Shown here: positions 20,112 to 28,654 of the stretch, piece after piece
Layout of the letters: the number at the start of each line of letters is the position of its first letter
Numbering within the stretch: the stretch's first letter is position 1
Source: CAVWXT01 sp963759115
GTDB lineage: Bacteria > Planctomycetota > Planctomycetia > Pirellulales > Thermoguttaceae
DNA length: 64,000 nucleotides
Direction: 5' to 3'
NCBI GenBank assembly: GCA_963759115.1
Contig: CAVWXT010000001.1
Coordinates: forward strand, 1,116,001-1,180,000
Program-made: the position numbers and the translations under genes
The notes under the pieces: model-generated
What the model saw: only the letters and a program-made list of their open reading frames with translations
What the model was told of the DNA's origin: nothing
Database searches by the model: none

Positions 20112-20485
20112 ATGGCGGCAAACGAGGCCAACGCGAACGCATCCGCCGGGCACAAGTTGGGGCAACTTGTCGGCGATTGGTTTGAGGAGTACGTTGTCCT
20201 GCCGTTGTTGACGAGCGTGGCGGATGGGCTTGGTCTCTATCTCGACCACCGGTTTCGCGTTCGTCCTGCCCGCAGCGAGAGATTCTTTTATCCGAGACCA
20301 TTCCCGACGCCACGGAATTCTTGAAGAGTCCCGACTTCGATTTCGGCAATCCGACCGAAACCTACGTATACCAAATCACCTACTCCAACGGCGCGGAATT
20401 CGAACGGCAGGTTGATTCGCTGGAAGAATTGCGCCGTTTGCACGAGCAAACCGATTTGCTCGCTGCCCACATGGCTTCCCTGTAA
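20112..20485 (+). pseudogene. Small partner of the DNA methyltransferase, frameshifted, probably internally deleted
   Basis: About 124 residues after bridging a -1 shift near 20278-20284. The first part (AGHKLGQLVGDWFEEYVVLP, then LYLDHRFRVRPARSE) is in one frame; the second (LLSETIPDATEFLKSPDFDF, ETYVYQITYSNGAEFERQVD, SLEELRRLHE) is in another and ends at TAA 20483-20485. I believe longer relatives, with a central DYDFVLELDGS-type acidic nuclease-like region between these two blocks, occur next to this methyltransferase family; that is from memory and unverified. If correct, this copy has lost its catalytic middle. It starts 1 bp after the methyltransferase stop. Confidence 0.5.
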
Positions 20486-20488
20486 AGG

Positions 20489-21817
20489 ATGGAAACAAGC
20501 ATCTTGACAAACCAAAAGACACAAGCATCGCGCCCTGCCAAACCGGCGCCGTCGCCGGCATCCAAGCCGCCGGCCGCAACCGGCTTTGGCGACATGGGGC
20601 TCTCCAAGGTCATGGGTGCCGCCTTGGAGGAGGCCGAGTATCTCGAGCCTACGCCCATCCAAGCCGGGATGATTCCTCGCGCCATCGCGGGCATCGACTT
20701 GATGGGCCAGGCCCAGACGGGCACCGGCAAGACCGCCGCCTTCTGCATCCCCATCCTCGAACGCCTCCAGCCGCGGTCGCCCAATGCCAGTCCGCAGGCG
20801 TTGATTCTCGTCCCTACCCGCGAACTGGCCGTGCAGGTCCGCGACGAGTGCATCAAGCTGGCCGCCGGGCGCGACGTCCACGTGGTGGGCGTCTACGGGG
20901 GCAAACCGATCCGCCAGCAGGTCGAACACCTTCGCCGCGGGGCCGAGATCATCGTCGGCACGCCGGGGCGGGTGATGGACCTGATCGGCCGAGGCTCGCT
21001 GCTATTGGGCGACATCCGCTTCGTGGTCCTCGACGAGGCCGATCGGATGCTCGACATCGGCTTCCGCCCCGATATCGAGAAGATCTTGCGCCGCTGCCCG
21101 CAGTCGCGGCAGACGCTGTTGCTGAGCGCCACGATTCCCCCGCCGGTGAAGCGGCTGGCCGAGCGCTACATGCGCACGCCGGAGATGCTCGACTTCTCCA
21201 GCAAGGACCTGGCGGTGGAAACCATCGAGCAGTATTACTTCACCGTCGATCCCGAGCGGAAGTTCGACCTGCTGGTGAAACTGGTCGAGCGCGAGCAGCC
21301 GCAGCAGGCGATCGTCTTCTGCCGCACGAAGCGCGGAACCGACAAGGTCTGCCGGCGGCTGTCCGTGGTGTGCAAGGGCGTCGACACGATCCACGGCGAC
21401 TTGCAGCAATCCGTGCGCGACCGGGTCATGCGACGCTTCCGCGAGGGCAAGATCAAGGTGCTGGTGGCCACCGACGTGGTGGGCCGCGGCATCGACGTGA
21501 CCAGCATCTCGCACATCATCAACTACGACGTGCCCCAGTTCTGCGACGACTACGTGCACCGTGTGGGCCGCACGGGCCGGATGGGCCGCGAAGGCGTCGC
21601 CTTCAGCTTCATCTCGCCCGAAGAAGGCAACGAGTTGACTCGGATCGAGATGCGCATCAACCGGCTGTTGAAGCGGGACGAGATACCGGGGTTCGTGGCC
21701 TTGGCCAAGCCGCAGCCGACGGAGGATTTTGACGCCGAAGAGGGCGAGCCGCCGGAGCCGCCCGCCGCGAAGCCCGTCTTCGGCCGTCGCACTCGCCGCC
21801 TCCGCCGGGCGCTGTGA
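20489..21817 (+). CDS. DEAD-box ATP-dependent RNA helicase
   Basis: A 442-residue DEAD-box helicase of the RhlE/CshA type. Motifs in order: Q motif (YLEPTPIQAGMI), I (AQTGTGKTAAF), Ia (LVPTRELAVQV), Ib (GTPGRVMD), II (VLDEADRMLD), III (LLSATIP), IV (AIVFCRTKRG), V (ATDVVGRGIDV) and VI (YVHRVGRTGRMGR). A short Ala/Pro-rich N-terminal arm and a basic C-terminal tail (FGRRTRRLRRAL) are present. Such enzymes unwind RNA in ribosome assembly and mRNA turnover, often at low temperature. The ATG at 20489 has AAAGG directly against it; a TTG at 20504 is an alternative start. Confidence 0.93.
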   Translation: METSILTNQKTQASRPAKPAPSPASKPPAATGFGDMGLSKVMGAALEEAEYLEPTPIQAGMIPRAIAGIDLMGQAQTGTGKTAAFCIPILERLQPRSPNASPQALILVPTRELAVQVRDECIKLAAGRDVHVVGVYGGKPIRQQVEHLRRGAEIIVGTPGRVMDLIGRGSLLLGDIRFVVLDEADRMLDIGFRPDIEKILRRCPQSRQTLLLSATIPPPVKRLAERYMRTPEMLDFSSKDLAVETIEQYYFTVDPERKFDLLVKLVEREQPQQAIVFCRTKRGTDKVCRRLSVVCKGVDTIHGDLQQSVRDRVMRRFREGKIKVLVATDVVGRGIDVTSISHIINYDVPQFCDDYVHRVGRTGRMGREGVAFSFISPEEGNELTRIEMRINRLLKRDEIPGFVALAKPQPTEDFDAEEGEPPEPPAAKPVFGRRTRRLRRAL

Positions 21818-21826
21818 AGTGAGAAC

Positions 21827-23932
21827 ATGGGCCGAGAACCAAGGAAAGACAGAACGTCCGCTCGCCGGGGTCTCGGGAGGCCGGCGAAACCGGTCTTGGC
21901 GTCGGCCGATCGACCCGGTGCGCCGCGGGAGCCGCCTCGCCGCGACCGCGCGGGTCCCGGTGCGAGGCTCTCACGTCGGGATCTCTACACAGCGGCGGCC
22001 GTTTGCGGCCTGCTGCTGGCAGCCGTGGCGCTAATCTATGCCCAAACCCTCCGGCATGAGTTCGTCTACGACAACATCCAGTACGTGTCCGAAAACCAAC
22101 CCGTCCTGCACGGCCTGACGGCCAAGGGGATCGCCTGGGCCTTCACCACCGACTATGCCAGCAACTGGCATCCGCTAACCTGGCTCTCCCACATGCTGGA
22201 TTGCCAGCTCTACGGGCTGAAACCGTGGGGACACCATCTGAGCAATGTCCTCTTGCACGCCGCCACCGCGATTCTGTTGTTTCTGGTTCTCTGGCGGATG
22301 ACGGGCGATCTCTGGCCCAGCGCCTTCGTGGCCGCCGTGTTCGCCATCCATCCGCTGCGCGTGGAATCGGTGGCCTGGGTGGCCGAACGAAAGGACGTTT
22401 TGAGCGGGCTGTTCTTCATGCTGACCCTCGGGGCGTATGTGGGCTATGTCCATCGCCCCTTTTCGCTCGCTCGCTATTTGACGGTCGTAGTGCTCTTCGC
22501 CTTGGGCCTGATGGCTAAGCCGATGTTGGTGACGCTGCCGTGCGTGCTGCTGTTGTTGGACTACTGGCCGCTGGGGCGCCGCTCGATCCCGCCGGGGCAG
22601 TTGGTGGTCGAGAAACTCCCGCTGCTGGCGTTGTCGGCCGCTTCCTGCGCGGCGACAGCGCTGGCCCAGGGAACGGCCGTGGTACAGTTGGACTTCATCC
22701 CGTTCGGCTCGCGGATCGCCAACGCGCTGGTTTCCTATGTGGCGTACGTGGGGCAACTCTTCTATCCCGCGGGGCTCGCGGTGTTCTATCCCCATCCGCG
22801 GAGCAGTCTGCCGCTGTGGCAAACGGCGGGCGCACTGCTGCTGTTGATCGGTATATGCATCGCGGTGCTGGTAGAGAAGCGGCGCCGCCCTTATCTGTTG
22901 GTCGGCTGGTTCTGGTACGTGGGGATGCTCGTGCCGGTGATCGGCCTGGTGCAGGTGGGCCAACAGGCCAGGGCCGACCGTTATACCTACCTGCCTCAGA
23001 TCGGCCTTCTGATCGCCCTGGCATGGGCCGCGAAGCACGCTCTCGCATCATGGCCGTACCGCGCCTGGGCGTGGGGCGTGGGCGCGGCCGTGACGGTGCC
23101 GGTGTTGATGGGATGCGCTTGGCAGCAGACATCGTATTGGCGCGATAGCGAGGCGCTGTGGGCCCACGCTGTCGAATGCACTACAAACAACGGGATTGCC
23201 CACAGCAACCTCGGAGAAGCCCTGTGCCAACAGGGGAAATGGAACGAGGCTGTGCCCGAGTTCCAGGAGGCGATCAAGATCGACCCGCGGCACGTCGAGG
23301 CCCATGCCGGCCTGGGCGAAGCCCTCGGCGAGCAAGGTCGTTTCGACGATGCGATCGCCGAGTTCCAGACGGCCGTGCGGCTCCGGCCCAACGACCCGAC
23401 GACCCACAACAACTTTGGCATGGTCCTCGCAAGACAGGGACAGTTCGACGCGGCCATCGCCGAGTATGATCAAGCCTTGCGATTCAATCCTGGCGACGTG
23501 CGGGCCCACAATAACCGCCTTGCGGCACTCAACGCACGGGCGCGCCGGGCAGAGGCTCTCGCCCAGTGGGAGGAGTCGGTTCGTCGACAGCCCGACAATG
23601 CGTCCGTTCTGGGCCGGATGGCCTGGGTGCTGGCCACCAACCCCGAGGCGTCGGTCCGAAACGGTCCGCGGGCCGTCGAACTGGCCCAGCGGGCGGCAGA
23701 CCTTGACGGCGGGCGGCACGCCATTGTTCTGGATACGCTGGCTGCCGCTTACGCCGAGGCCGGCCGGTTCAACGAGGCCGTGCAGGCCGCCCAGCAGGCC
23801 CTGGCCTTGGCGTCCGCTCAGAAGAACGCCGCCCAAGCCGACGCCATTCGGGCACGAATCAAGCTCTATCAGGCTGGTTCTCCGTACCGCGAGCTCCCAC
23901 CACCCGCCACTCTCCGTTCCGGCCCCCTTTAG
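21827..23932 (+). CDS. TMTC-like multi-pass membrane protein with C-terminal TPRs (copy 1)
   Basis: A 701-residue protein. After a basic N-terminal tail (MGREPRKDR) there are about ten hydrophobic helices, with a DNIQYVSENQPVLHGLT loop after the first, then SNWHPLTWLSHMLDCQLYG, HPLRVESVAWVAERKDVLSG and LLLLDYWPLGR. The combination of HPLRVESVAWVAERKD with C-terminal TPRs is that of TMTC proteins, eukaryotic O-mannosyltransferases with DUF1736 and TPRs; glycosyltransferase activity is plausible but unproven for bacterial homologues. From about residue 440, four to five TPRs follow (NGIAHSNLGEALCQQGKWNE and relatives). It is the first of three tandem paralogues. Confidence 0.78.
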   Translation: MGREPRKDRTSARRGLGRPAKPVLASADRPGAPREPPRRDRAGPGARLSRRDLYTAAAVCGLLLAAVALIYAQTLRHEFVYDNIQYVSENQPVLHGLTAKGIAWAFTTDYASNWHPLTWLSHMLDCQLYGLKPWGHHLSNVLLHAATAILLFLVLWRMTGDLWPSAFVAAVFAIHPLRVESVAWVAERKDVLSGLFFMLTLGAYVGYVHRPFSLARYLTVVVLFALGLMAKPMLVTLPCVLLLLDYWPLGRRSIPPGQLVVEKLPLLALSAASCAATALAQGTAVVQLDFIPFGSRIANALVSYVAYVGQLFYPAGLAVFYPHPRSSLPLWQTAGALLLLIGICIAVLVEKRRRPYLLVGWFWYVGMLVPVIGLVQVGQQARADRYTYLPQIGLLIALAWAAKHALASWPYRAWAWGVGAAVTVPVLMGCAWQQTSYWRDSEALWAHAVECTTNNGIAHSNLGEALCQQGKWNEAVPEFQEAIKIDPRHVEAHAGLGEALGEQGRFDDAIAEFQTAVRLRPNDPTTHNNFGMVLARQGQFDAAIAEYDQALRFNPGDVRAHNNRLAALNARARRAEALAQWEESVRRQPDNASVLGRMAWVLATNPEASVRNGPRAVELAQRAADLDGGRHAIVLDTLAAAYAEAGRFNEAVQAAQQALALASAQKNAAQADAIRARIKLYQAGSPYRELPPPATLRSGPL

Positions 23933-23957
23933 CTCTACTGCGCAGTAAAATTGGAAC

Positions 23958-26057
23958 ATGGGCCGAGAACCACGGAAAGACAGATCGCTCCAGCGGCGCG
24001 GTCGCGGACGACCGGAGATCACGGCCTCGGGGGGCTCCGATCAACGCGACGCCCCAAGTGAACCGCCTTGCCAAGGCCGGGCGCCGACCGTGACGGGGCC
24101 TCGGAGCCTGTACGCGGCGCTGACCGTTTGCGGCCTGCTTCTGCTGGCGGTAGCGATCATCTTCTCCCAGACCGTCCGTTACAACTTCGTCAACTTCGAC
24201 GACAACCAGTACGTGTACGACAATCCGCAAGTCGCCAACGGCCTGACCATCGAGGGGATCGTCTGGGCGTTCACTACCACCCATGCCAACAACTGGCACC
24301 CGCTGACCTGGCTTTCGCACATGCTGGATTGCCAGTTCTACGGCCTGGCGCCGGGGGGACACCATCTGACCAATGTTCTCTTGCACGCCGCCACGGCGAT
24401 CTTGTTGTTCCTCGTGCTATGGCGGATGACGGGCGATCTCTGGCCCAGCGCTTTCGTGGCCGCCGTCTTCGCCATCCACCCGCTGCGGGTGGAATCGGTG
24501 GCCTGGGTGTCGGAACGGAAAGACGTGCTGAGCGGCCTGTTCTTCATGCTGACGCTGGGGGCGTACGTGGGCTATGTCCGTCGCCCCTTTTCACCCCTCC
24601 GCTACCTGGCGGTGGTCGCGCTCTTGGCCTTGGGCTTGATGGCCAAGCCGATGCTGGTGACGTTGCCGTTCGTGCTGCTGTTGCTGGACTATTGGCCGCT
24701 TCGACGCTTGATCCCGCCCTGGCGATTGGTGGTCGAGAAACTCCCGTTATTGGCATTGTCGGCCGCTTCCTGCGTGGCGACGCCGCTGGCCCAAAGCGAG
24801 GCCGTTGAGCGGTTGGAGATTCTGCCGCTCGGATCGCGGATGGCCAATGCCGTGGTTTCGTACGCGGCCTACTTGGGGCAACTGTTCTATCCCGCGGGGC
24901 TGGCGGCCTTCTATCCCCATCCCGAGAACGGTCTGCCGCTCTGGCAAGTTGCCGGCGCCGTGCTGCTCCTGGCGGGCATTACGGCAGGCGTTGCGGCCTG
25001 CTGGCGGCGGTGTCCCTCGCTGCCCGTCGGTTGGTTCTGGTACGTCGGGATGCTCGTGCCGGTGATCGGGCTGGTGCAGGTGGGAGAGCAGTCGATGGCC
25101 GACCGCTACACCTACTTGCCCCAGATCGGCCTGGCAATTGCCTTGGCGTGGGGAGCGAAGCAGGTTCTCGGGGCATGGCCGCCGCGTGCCTTGGTGTGCG
25201 GCGTCGGTTTTGCGGTGATACTGGGAGTCTTGATGGGATGCGCGTCGCAACAGGCGTGCTATTGGCGCAACAGCGAAACACTATGGCGGCGCGATCTGGA
25301 CTGCACGTCGCATAACGCGCTGGCCCACTACAACCTGGGGCTCGCGTTGGCCGACGGGGGGCGCGTTGACGAGGCCATCGTCCAGTTCAAGAAGGCGCTG
25401 GCGATCAAGCCCGACTACGTTGCGGCAATGAACAACCTCGGCGTTGCCCTGTGCGACCAAGGACGCGTCGTCGAGGCCATCGCCCAGTACCGAAACGCCC
25501 TGTCGATCAGGCCCGACTACGCGATGGCCCACGTCAATCTCGGCATTGCCTACACGAAGCAGAAGAGCTTTGTCGCCGCCATGGCCGAGTACAACAGCGC
25601 CCTGGAATTCCAGCCCGACTACCCCGAAGCCCGCTACAATCTTGGCATGCTGCTGTATCAGTGCGGAAGAATCCCGGAGGCGATTACCCAATGGGCCGAG
25701 ATGATCCGCTGGCAGCCCGATAACACGCTGGCCCTGAACCGAATTGCCCGGGCCCTGGCGGCTAGCCCCGAAGCGTCGATCCGCGATGGTCCCCACGCCC
25801 TCGAACTGGCCCAGCGGGCGGCAACGCTCACCGGCGGCCGGGATCCGATGATTCTCGACACCTTGGCCGCCGCATACGCCGAATCCGGCCGATTCTCCGA
25901 GGCCGTGCAAACCGCCGAGCACGCCCTGGCCCTGGCCTCCGACCAGAAGAACGCTCCGCTGACCGATGCCCTTCGGGCACGGATCAAGCTCTACCAAAGC
26001 CGCTCTCCGTATCGCGACATTCCGCGGCTTTCCGTGCCACCTTCGGGCCGCCCTTAG
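23958..26057 (+). CDS. TMTC-like multi-pass membrane protein with C-terminal TPRs (copy 2)
   Basis: A 699-residue paralogue of its neighbours, starting with the same MGREPRKDR tail as copy 1. It has the same membrane block (FDDNQYVYDNPQVANGLT, NNWHPLTWLSHMLDCQFYG, HPLRVESVAWVSERKDVLSG, LLLLDYWPLRR) and about four canonical TPRs from residue 445 (ALAHYNLGLALADGGRVDEA and following). The region corresponding to the insert in copy 3 reads RRLIPPWRLVVEKL without interruption, which makes it a useful reference. The gap from copy 1 is 25 bp, so co-transcription is likely. Confidence 0.78.
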   Translation: MGREPRKDRSLQRRGRGRPEITASGGSDQRDAPSEPPCQGRAPTVTGPRSLYAALTVCGLLLLAVAIIFSQTVRYNFVNFDDNQYVYDNPQVANGLTIEGIVWAFTTTHANNWHPLTWLSHMLDCQFYGLAPGGHHLTNVLLHAATAILLFLVLWRMTGDLWPSAFVAAVFAIHPLRVESVAWVSERKDVLSGLFFMLTLGAYVGYVRRPFSPLRYLAVVALLALGLMAKPMLVTLPFVLLLLDYWPLRRLIPPWRLVVEKLPLLALSAASCVATPLAQSEAVERLEILPLGSRMANAVVSYAAYLGQLFYPAGLAAFYPHPENGLPLWQVAGAVLLLAGITAGVAACWRRCPSLPVGWFWYVGMLVPVIGLVQVGEQSMADRYTYLPQIGLAIALAWGAKQVLGAWPPRALVCGVGFAVILGVLMGCASQQACYWRNSETLWRRDLDCTSHNALAHYNLGLALADGGRVDEAIVQFKKALAIKPDYVAAMNNLGVALCDQGRVVEAIAQYRNALSIRPDYAMAHVNLGIAYTKQKSFVAAMAEYNSALEFQPDYPEARYNLGMLLYQCGRIPEAITQWAEMIRWQPDNTLALNRIARALAASPEASIRDGPHALELAQRAATLTGGRDPMILDTLAAAYAESGRFSEAVQTAEHALALASDQKNAPLTDALRARIKLYQSRSPYRDIPRLSVPPSGRP

Positions 26058-26122
26058 CGCGGCCAACGTAAAGAAATCGGAACCGACCAACGCCACACGA
26101 TCCTGCGAAGGCCGATCAGAAC

Positions 26123-28492
26123 ATGAACCGAACGCCCAGCAGAGACAAAATCCCGCCCGGCACGGAAGTTCGCGCTCCGAACCTTCTCTCGGCGGCGGTT
26201 GTTGGCGGGTTTCTCCTGCTGGCGGTGGCACTGGTCTTTGGCCGCACGGTCGGGCACGACTTTGTCAACTTCGACGACAACCAGTACGTCTACGAGAACC
26301 CGCAACTGATGCACGGCCTTACTGCCGAGGGAGTGGCCTGGACCTTCACCGCGACCCGCTGCAACAACTGGCATCCGCTTACCTGGCTCTCCTACCTGTT
26401 GGACTACCAGCTTTACGGCCTGAAGCCCTGGGGGTATCACCTGACGAACGTGCTGCTGCACGCCGCCACCGCGATCCTGCTGTTCTTGGTGTTGTGGCGG
26501 ATGACGGGCGACCTCTGGCCCAGTGCCTTCGTGGCCGCCGTGTTCGCCATCCATCCCTTGCGGGTGGAATCGGTGGCCTGGGTGTCGGAACGGAAAGACG
26601 TGCTGAGCGGGCTGTTCTTCATGCTGACCCTGGCGGCCTACCTGGGCTATGTCCGCCGTCCCTTCTCGCCGCTTCGCTACTTGACGGTAATCGCGGCGTT
26701 TGCCTTGGGCTTGATGGCCAAGCCGATGTTGGTGACGCTGCCGTTCGTGCTGCTGCTGCTGGACTATTGGCCGCTGAGACGCATGGCGCTGCCTCTGCGT
26801 CCCCTCTCCCTTTGGGAGAGGGTTAGGGTGAGGGCCGCACACCAGAAAACGTCCGCCCTGGACGCGTCTTGCCATACGCAGCCCTCACCCCCTGCCCCTC
26901 TCCGGGCACCGACCGAAGGTTGGTCGGGAGAGGGAAGCGTTTCGGCCCCCTGGCGGTTGCTGGTTGAGAAACTCCCGCTGTTCGTGCTGTCGGTCGCCTC
27001 CTGCGTTGTCACGCCGCTGTGCCAAGGCGAGGCCCTGCAATCCGTGGAGCGATTCTCCCTGCTTTCCCGAACGGCCAACGCCCTGACTTCGTACGTGGCC
27101 TATGTGGGCCAACTGTTCTATCCGGCGGGGCTGGTGGTGTTCTACACCCATCCCGAAAGCAATCTGCCGGCCTGGAAAGTGGCGGGCGCGCTGCTGCTGC
27201 TGGCGGGCATCACGGCGGGCGCCGTCGCCCTGTGGCGGCGATGGCCCTGGCTGTTGGTCGGCTGGTTCTGGTACCTGGGAATGCTCGTGCCGGTCATCGG
27301 TCTGGTGCAGGTGGGACACCAGTCGATGGCCGACCGCTACACGTATCTGCCCCAGATTGGCCTGGTGATTGCCGTGGCGTGGGGAGTGGCGCGACTCGTC
27401 GGATCGTGGCCCCAACGCGCCTGGGCGTGCGGAGTTCTCGCGGCGCTGGTGCTGGCGGCGTTGATGGCATGCGCTTGGCGGCAGACTTCCTATTGGCACG
27501 ACAGCGGGACCTTGTGGACTCGCAGCCTCGACTTCAATGCGAACAACGTCATCGCCCAAAACAATCTCGGCGTCTTTCTGCACGACCAGGGGCGTGACGA
27601 CGAGGCCCTGCCCCATTACCGGAGGGCGCTGGAAATCGCCCCCGATTACGCCGACGCCCACAATAATCTCGGCTTTGTGCTGGCCAAACGCGGATCGATC
27701 GCCGAGGCCCTGGACCATTACCAGGCGGCCCTGCTACTCCGGCCCAACTATCCGGAGGCCCATACCAACCTCGGCCGAGTTCTGGCCGAGCGCGGCATGG
27801 CCGACTACGCCATCGCCGAGTACCGGCTAGCGTTGGAGTTCAAGCCCGACCACGCCGAGGCCCACAAAAATCTCGGCCTGGCTCTGGTCGAGCGCGGGCA
27901 GATCGAGGAGGGCATCGCCCATTGCCGGCGGGCGGTGGCGATCAAGCCGGACGACCCCGAGGCCCACAACAACCTGGCCCTGGCTCTGGCCGCAGGCGGG
28001 CAGACAGACGACGCCATGAACCACTACCGGCGGGCGCTGGCGCTCAAGCCTGAGTACGCCGAGGCCCACAACAACCTCGGTCGGCTCCTTGCCGACCTCG
28101 GTCGGATCGACGAGGCAATCGCTCAATGGGCAGATCTGATTCGGCTAAAGCCGGACGACGTTCCTGCTCTCAATCAGTTGGCCTGGGCGCTGGCGACGAG
28201 CCCCGAGACATCCGTCCGCGACGGCCCGAAGGCGGTCGAGTTGGCCCAACGGGCGGCAAAGCTCACCGACGGCCGCGACCTCGACGTATTAGACACCTTG
28301 GCTGCCGCCTACGCCGAGGCCGGCCGGTTCACCGAGGCTGTGCAGACCGCCGAGCAGGCCCTGGCCTCGGCGTCCAGCCAGAACAGCACGGAGCTGGCCG
28401 ACACGCTTCGGTCTCGAATCAAGCTTTACCAAGCCGCCTCTCCGTACCGCGACATGACGCCGTCCGCCACTCCCCGTTCCAGCCACCCTTAA
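26123..28492 (+). CDS. TMTC-like multi-pass membrane protein with C-terminal TPRs (copy 3, with palindromic insert)
   Basis: A 789-residue paralogue, the longest of the three. The N-terminal tail differs (MNRTPSRDKIPPGTEVR), but the membrane block is the same (FDDNQYVYENPQLMHGLT, NNWHPLTWLSYLLDYQLYG, HPLRVESVAWVSERKDVLSG). Two things add length: about seven TPRs at the C-terminus instead of four to five, and an in-frame insert of about 51 residues (about 222-272) between DYWPLRR and APWRLLVEK. The insert is translated repeat DNA, rich in Pro, Ser and Arg (LSLWERVRVRAAHQKTSALD), and would extend a loop between membrane helices. Confidence 0.78.
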   Translation: MNRTPSRDKIPPGTEVRAPNLLSAAVVGGFLLLAVALVFGRTVGHDFVNFDDNQYVYENPQLMHGLTAEGVAWTFTATRCNNWHPLTWLSYLLDYQLYGLKPWGYHLTNVLLHAATAILLFLVLWRMTGDLWPSAFVAAVFAIHPLRVESVAWVSERKDVLSGLFFMLTLAAYLGYVRRPFSPLRYLTVIAAFALGLMAKPMLVTLPFVLLLLDYWPLRRMALPLRPLSLWERVRVRAAHQKTSALDASCHTQPSPPAPLRAPTEGWSGEGSVSAPWRLLVEKLPLFVLSVASCVVTPLCQGEALQSVERFSLLSRTANALTSYVAYVGQLFYPAGLVVFYTHPESNLPAWKVAGALLLLAGITAGAVALWRRWPWLLVGWFWYLGMLVPVIGLVQVGHQSMADRYTYLPQIGLVIAVAWGVARLVGSWPQRAWACGVLAALVLAALMACAWRQTSYWHDSGTLWTRSLDFNANNVIAQNNLGVFLHDQGRDDEALPHYRRALEIAPDYADAHNNLGFVLAKRGSIAEALDHYQAALLLRPNYPEAHTNLGRVLAERGMADYAIAEYRLALEFKPDHAEAHKNLGLALVERGQIEEGIAHCRRAVAIKPDDPEAHNNLALALAAGGQTDDAMNHYRRALALKPEYAEAHNNLGRLLADLGRIDEAIAQWADLIRLKPDDVPALNQLAWALATSPETSVRDGPKAVELAQRAAKLTDGRDLDVLDTLAAAYAEAGRFTEAVQTAEQALASASSQNSTELADTLRSRIKLYQAASPYRDMTPSATPRSSHP
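26793..26949. repeat. Nested palindromic repeat element inside TMTC-like copy 3
   Basis: The element begins with a 9-bp perfect hairpin (CCCTCTCCC-TTT-GGGAGAGGG, 26802-26822). GGGTGAGGGC at 26826-26835 pairs with GCCCTCACCC at 26881-26890. A second arm pair, CCCTCTCC (26896-26903) and GGGAGAGGG (26926-26934), encloses 26904-26928. Those 25 bp are the exact reverse complement of 18069-18093 in the inositol-phosphate synthase gene. The element is absent from the two adjacent paralogues and keeps the reading frame. Confidence 0.85.
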
Positions 28493-28510
28493 CCGGGGAC
28501 TTACGTACCT

Positions 28511-28651
28511 CGCTGGGTGCCACGGGCAGCTTGTCTGCCCGTGTCGGACGCTGGGTGCCACGGGCAGCTTGTCTGCCCGTGTCGGATGCCGCGGGCCGTT
28601 CGTCGTTCCGTGTCGCTGCACGGGCAGCCAAGCTGCCCGTGGCACCCGATA
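28511..28651. repeat. Tandem and inverted hairpin repeats
   Basis: Two consecutive 38-bp units, 28511-28548 and 28549-28586, are identical. Each contains the hairpin CACGGGCAGCTTGTCTGCCCGTG. A third, inverted and slightly different hairpin (CACGGGCAGCCAAGCTGCCCGTGG) lies at 28619-28643. The cluster fills the gap between convergent genes and may act as a bidirectional terminator; it also has the look of a dispersed repeat. Confidence 0.75.
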
Positions 28652-28654
28652 ATC

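Noticed and set aside
28511..28651. CRISPR array
   Set aside because: Only two identical units directly abut without spacers, and the repeats are long hairpins; no cas genes are present.
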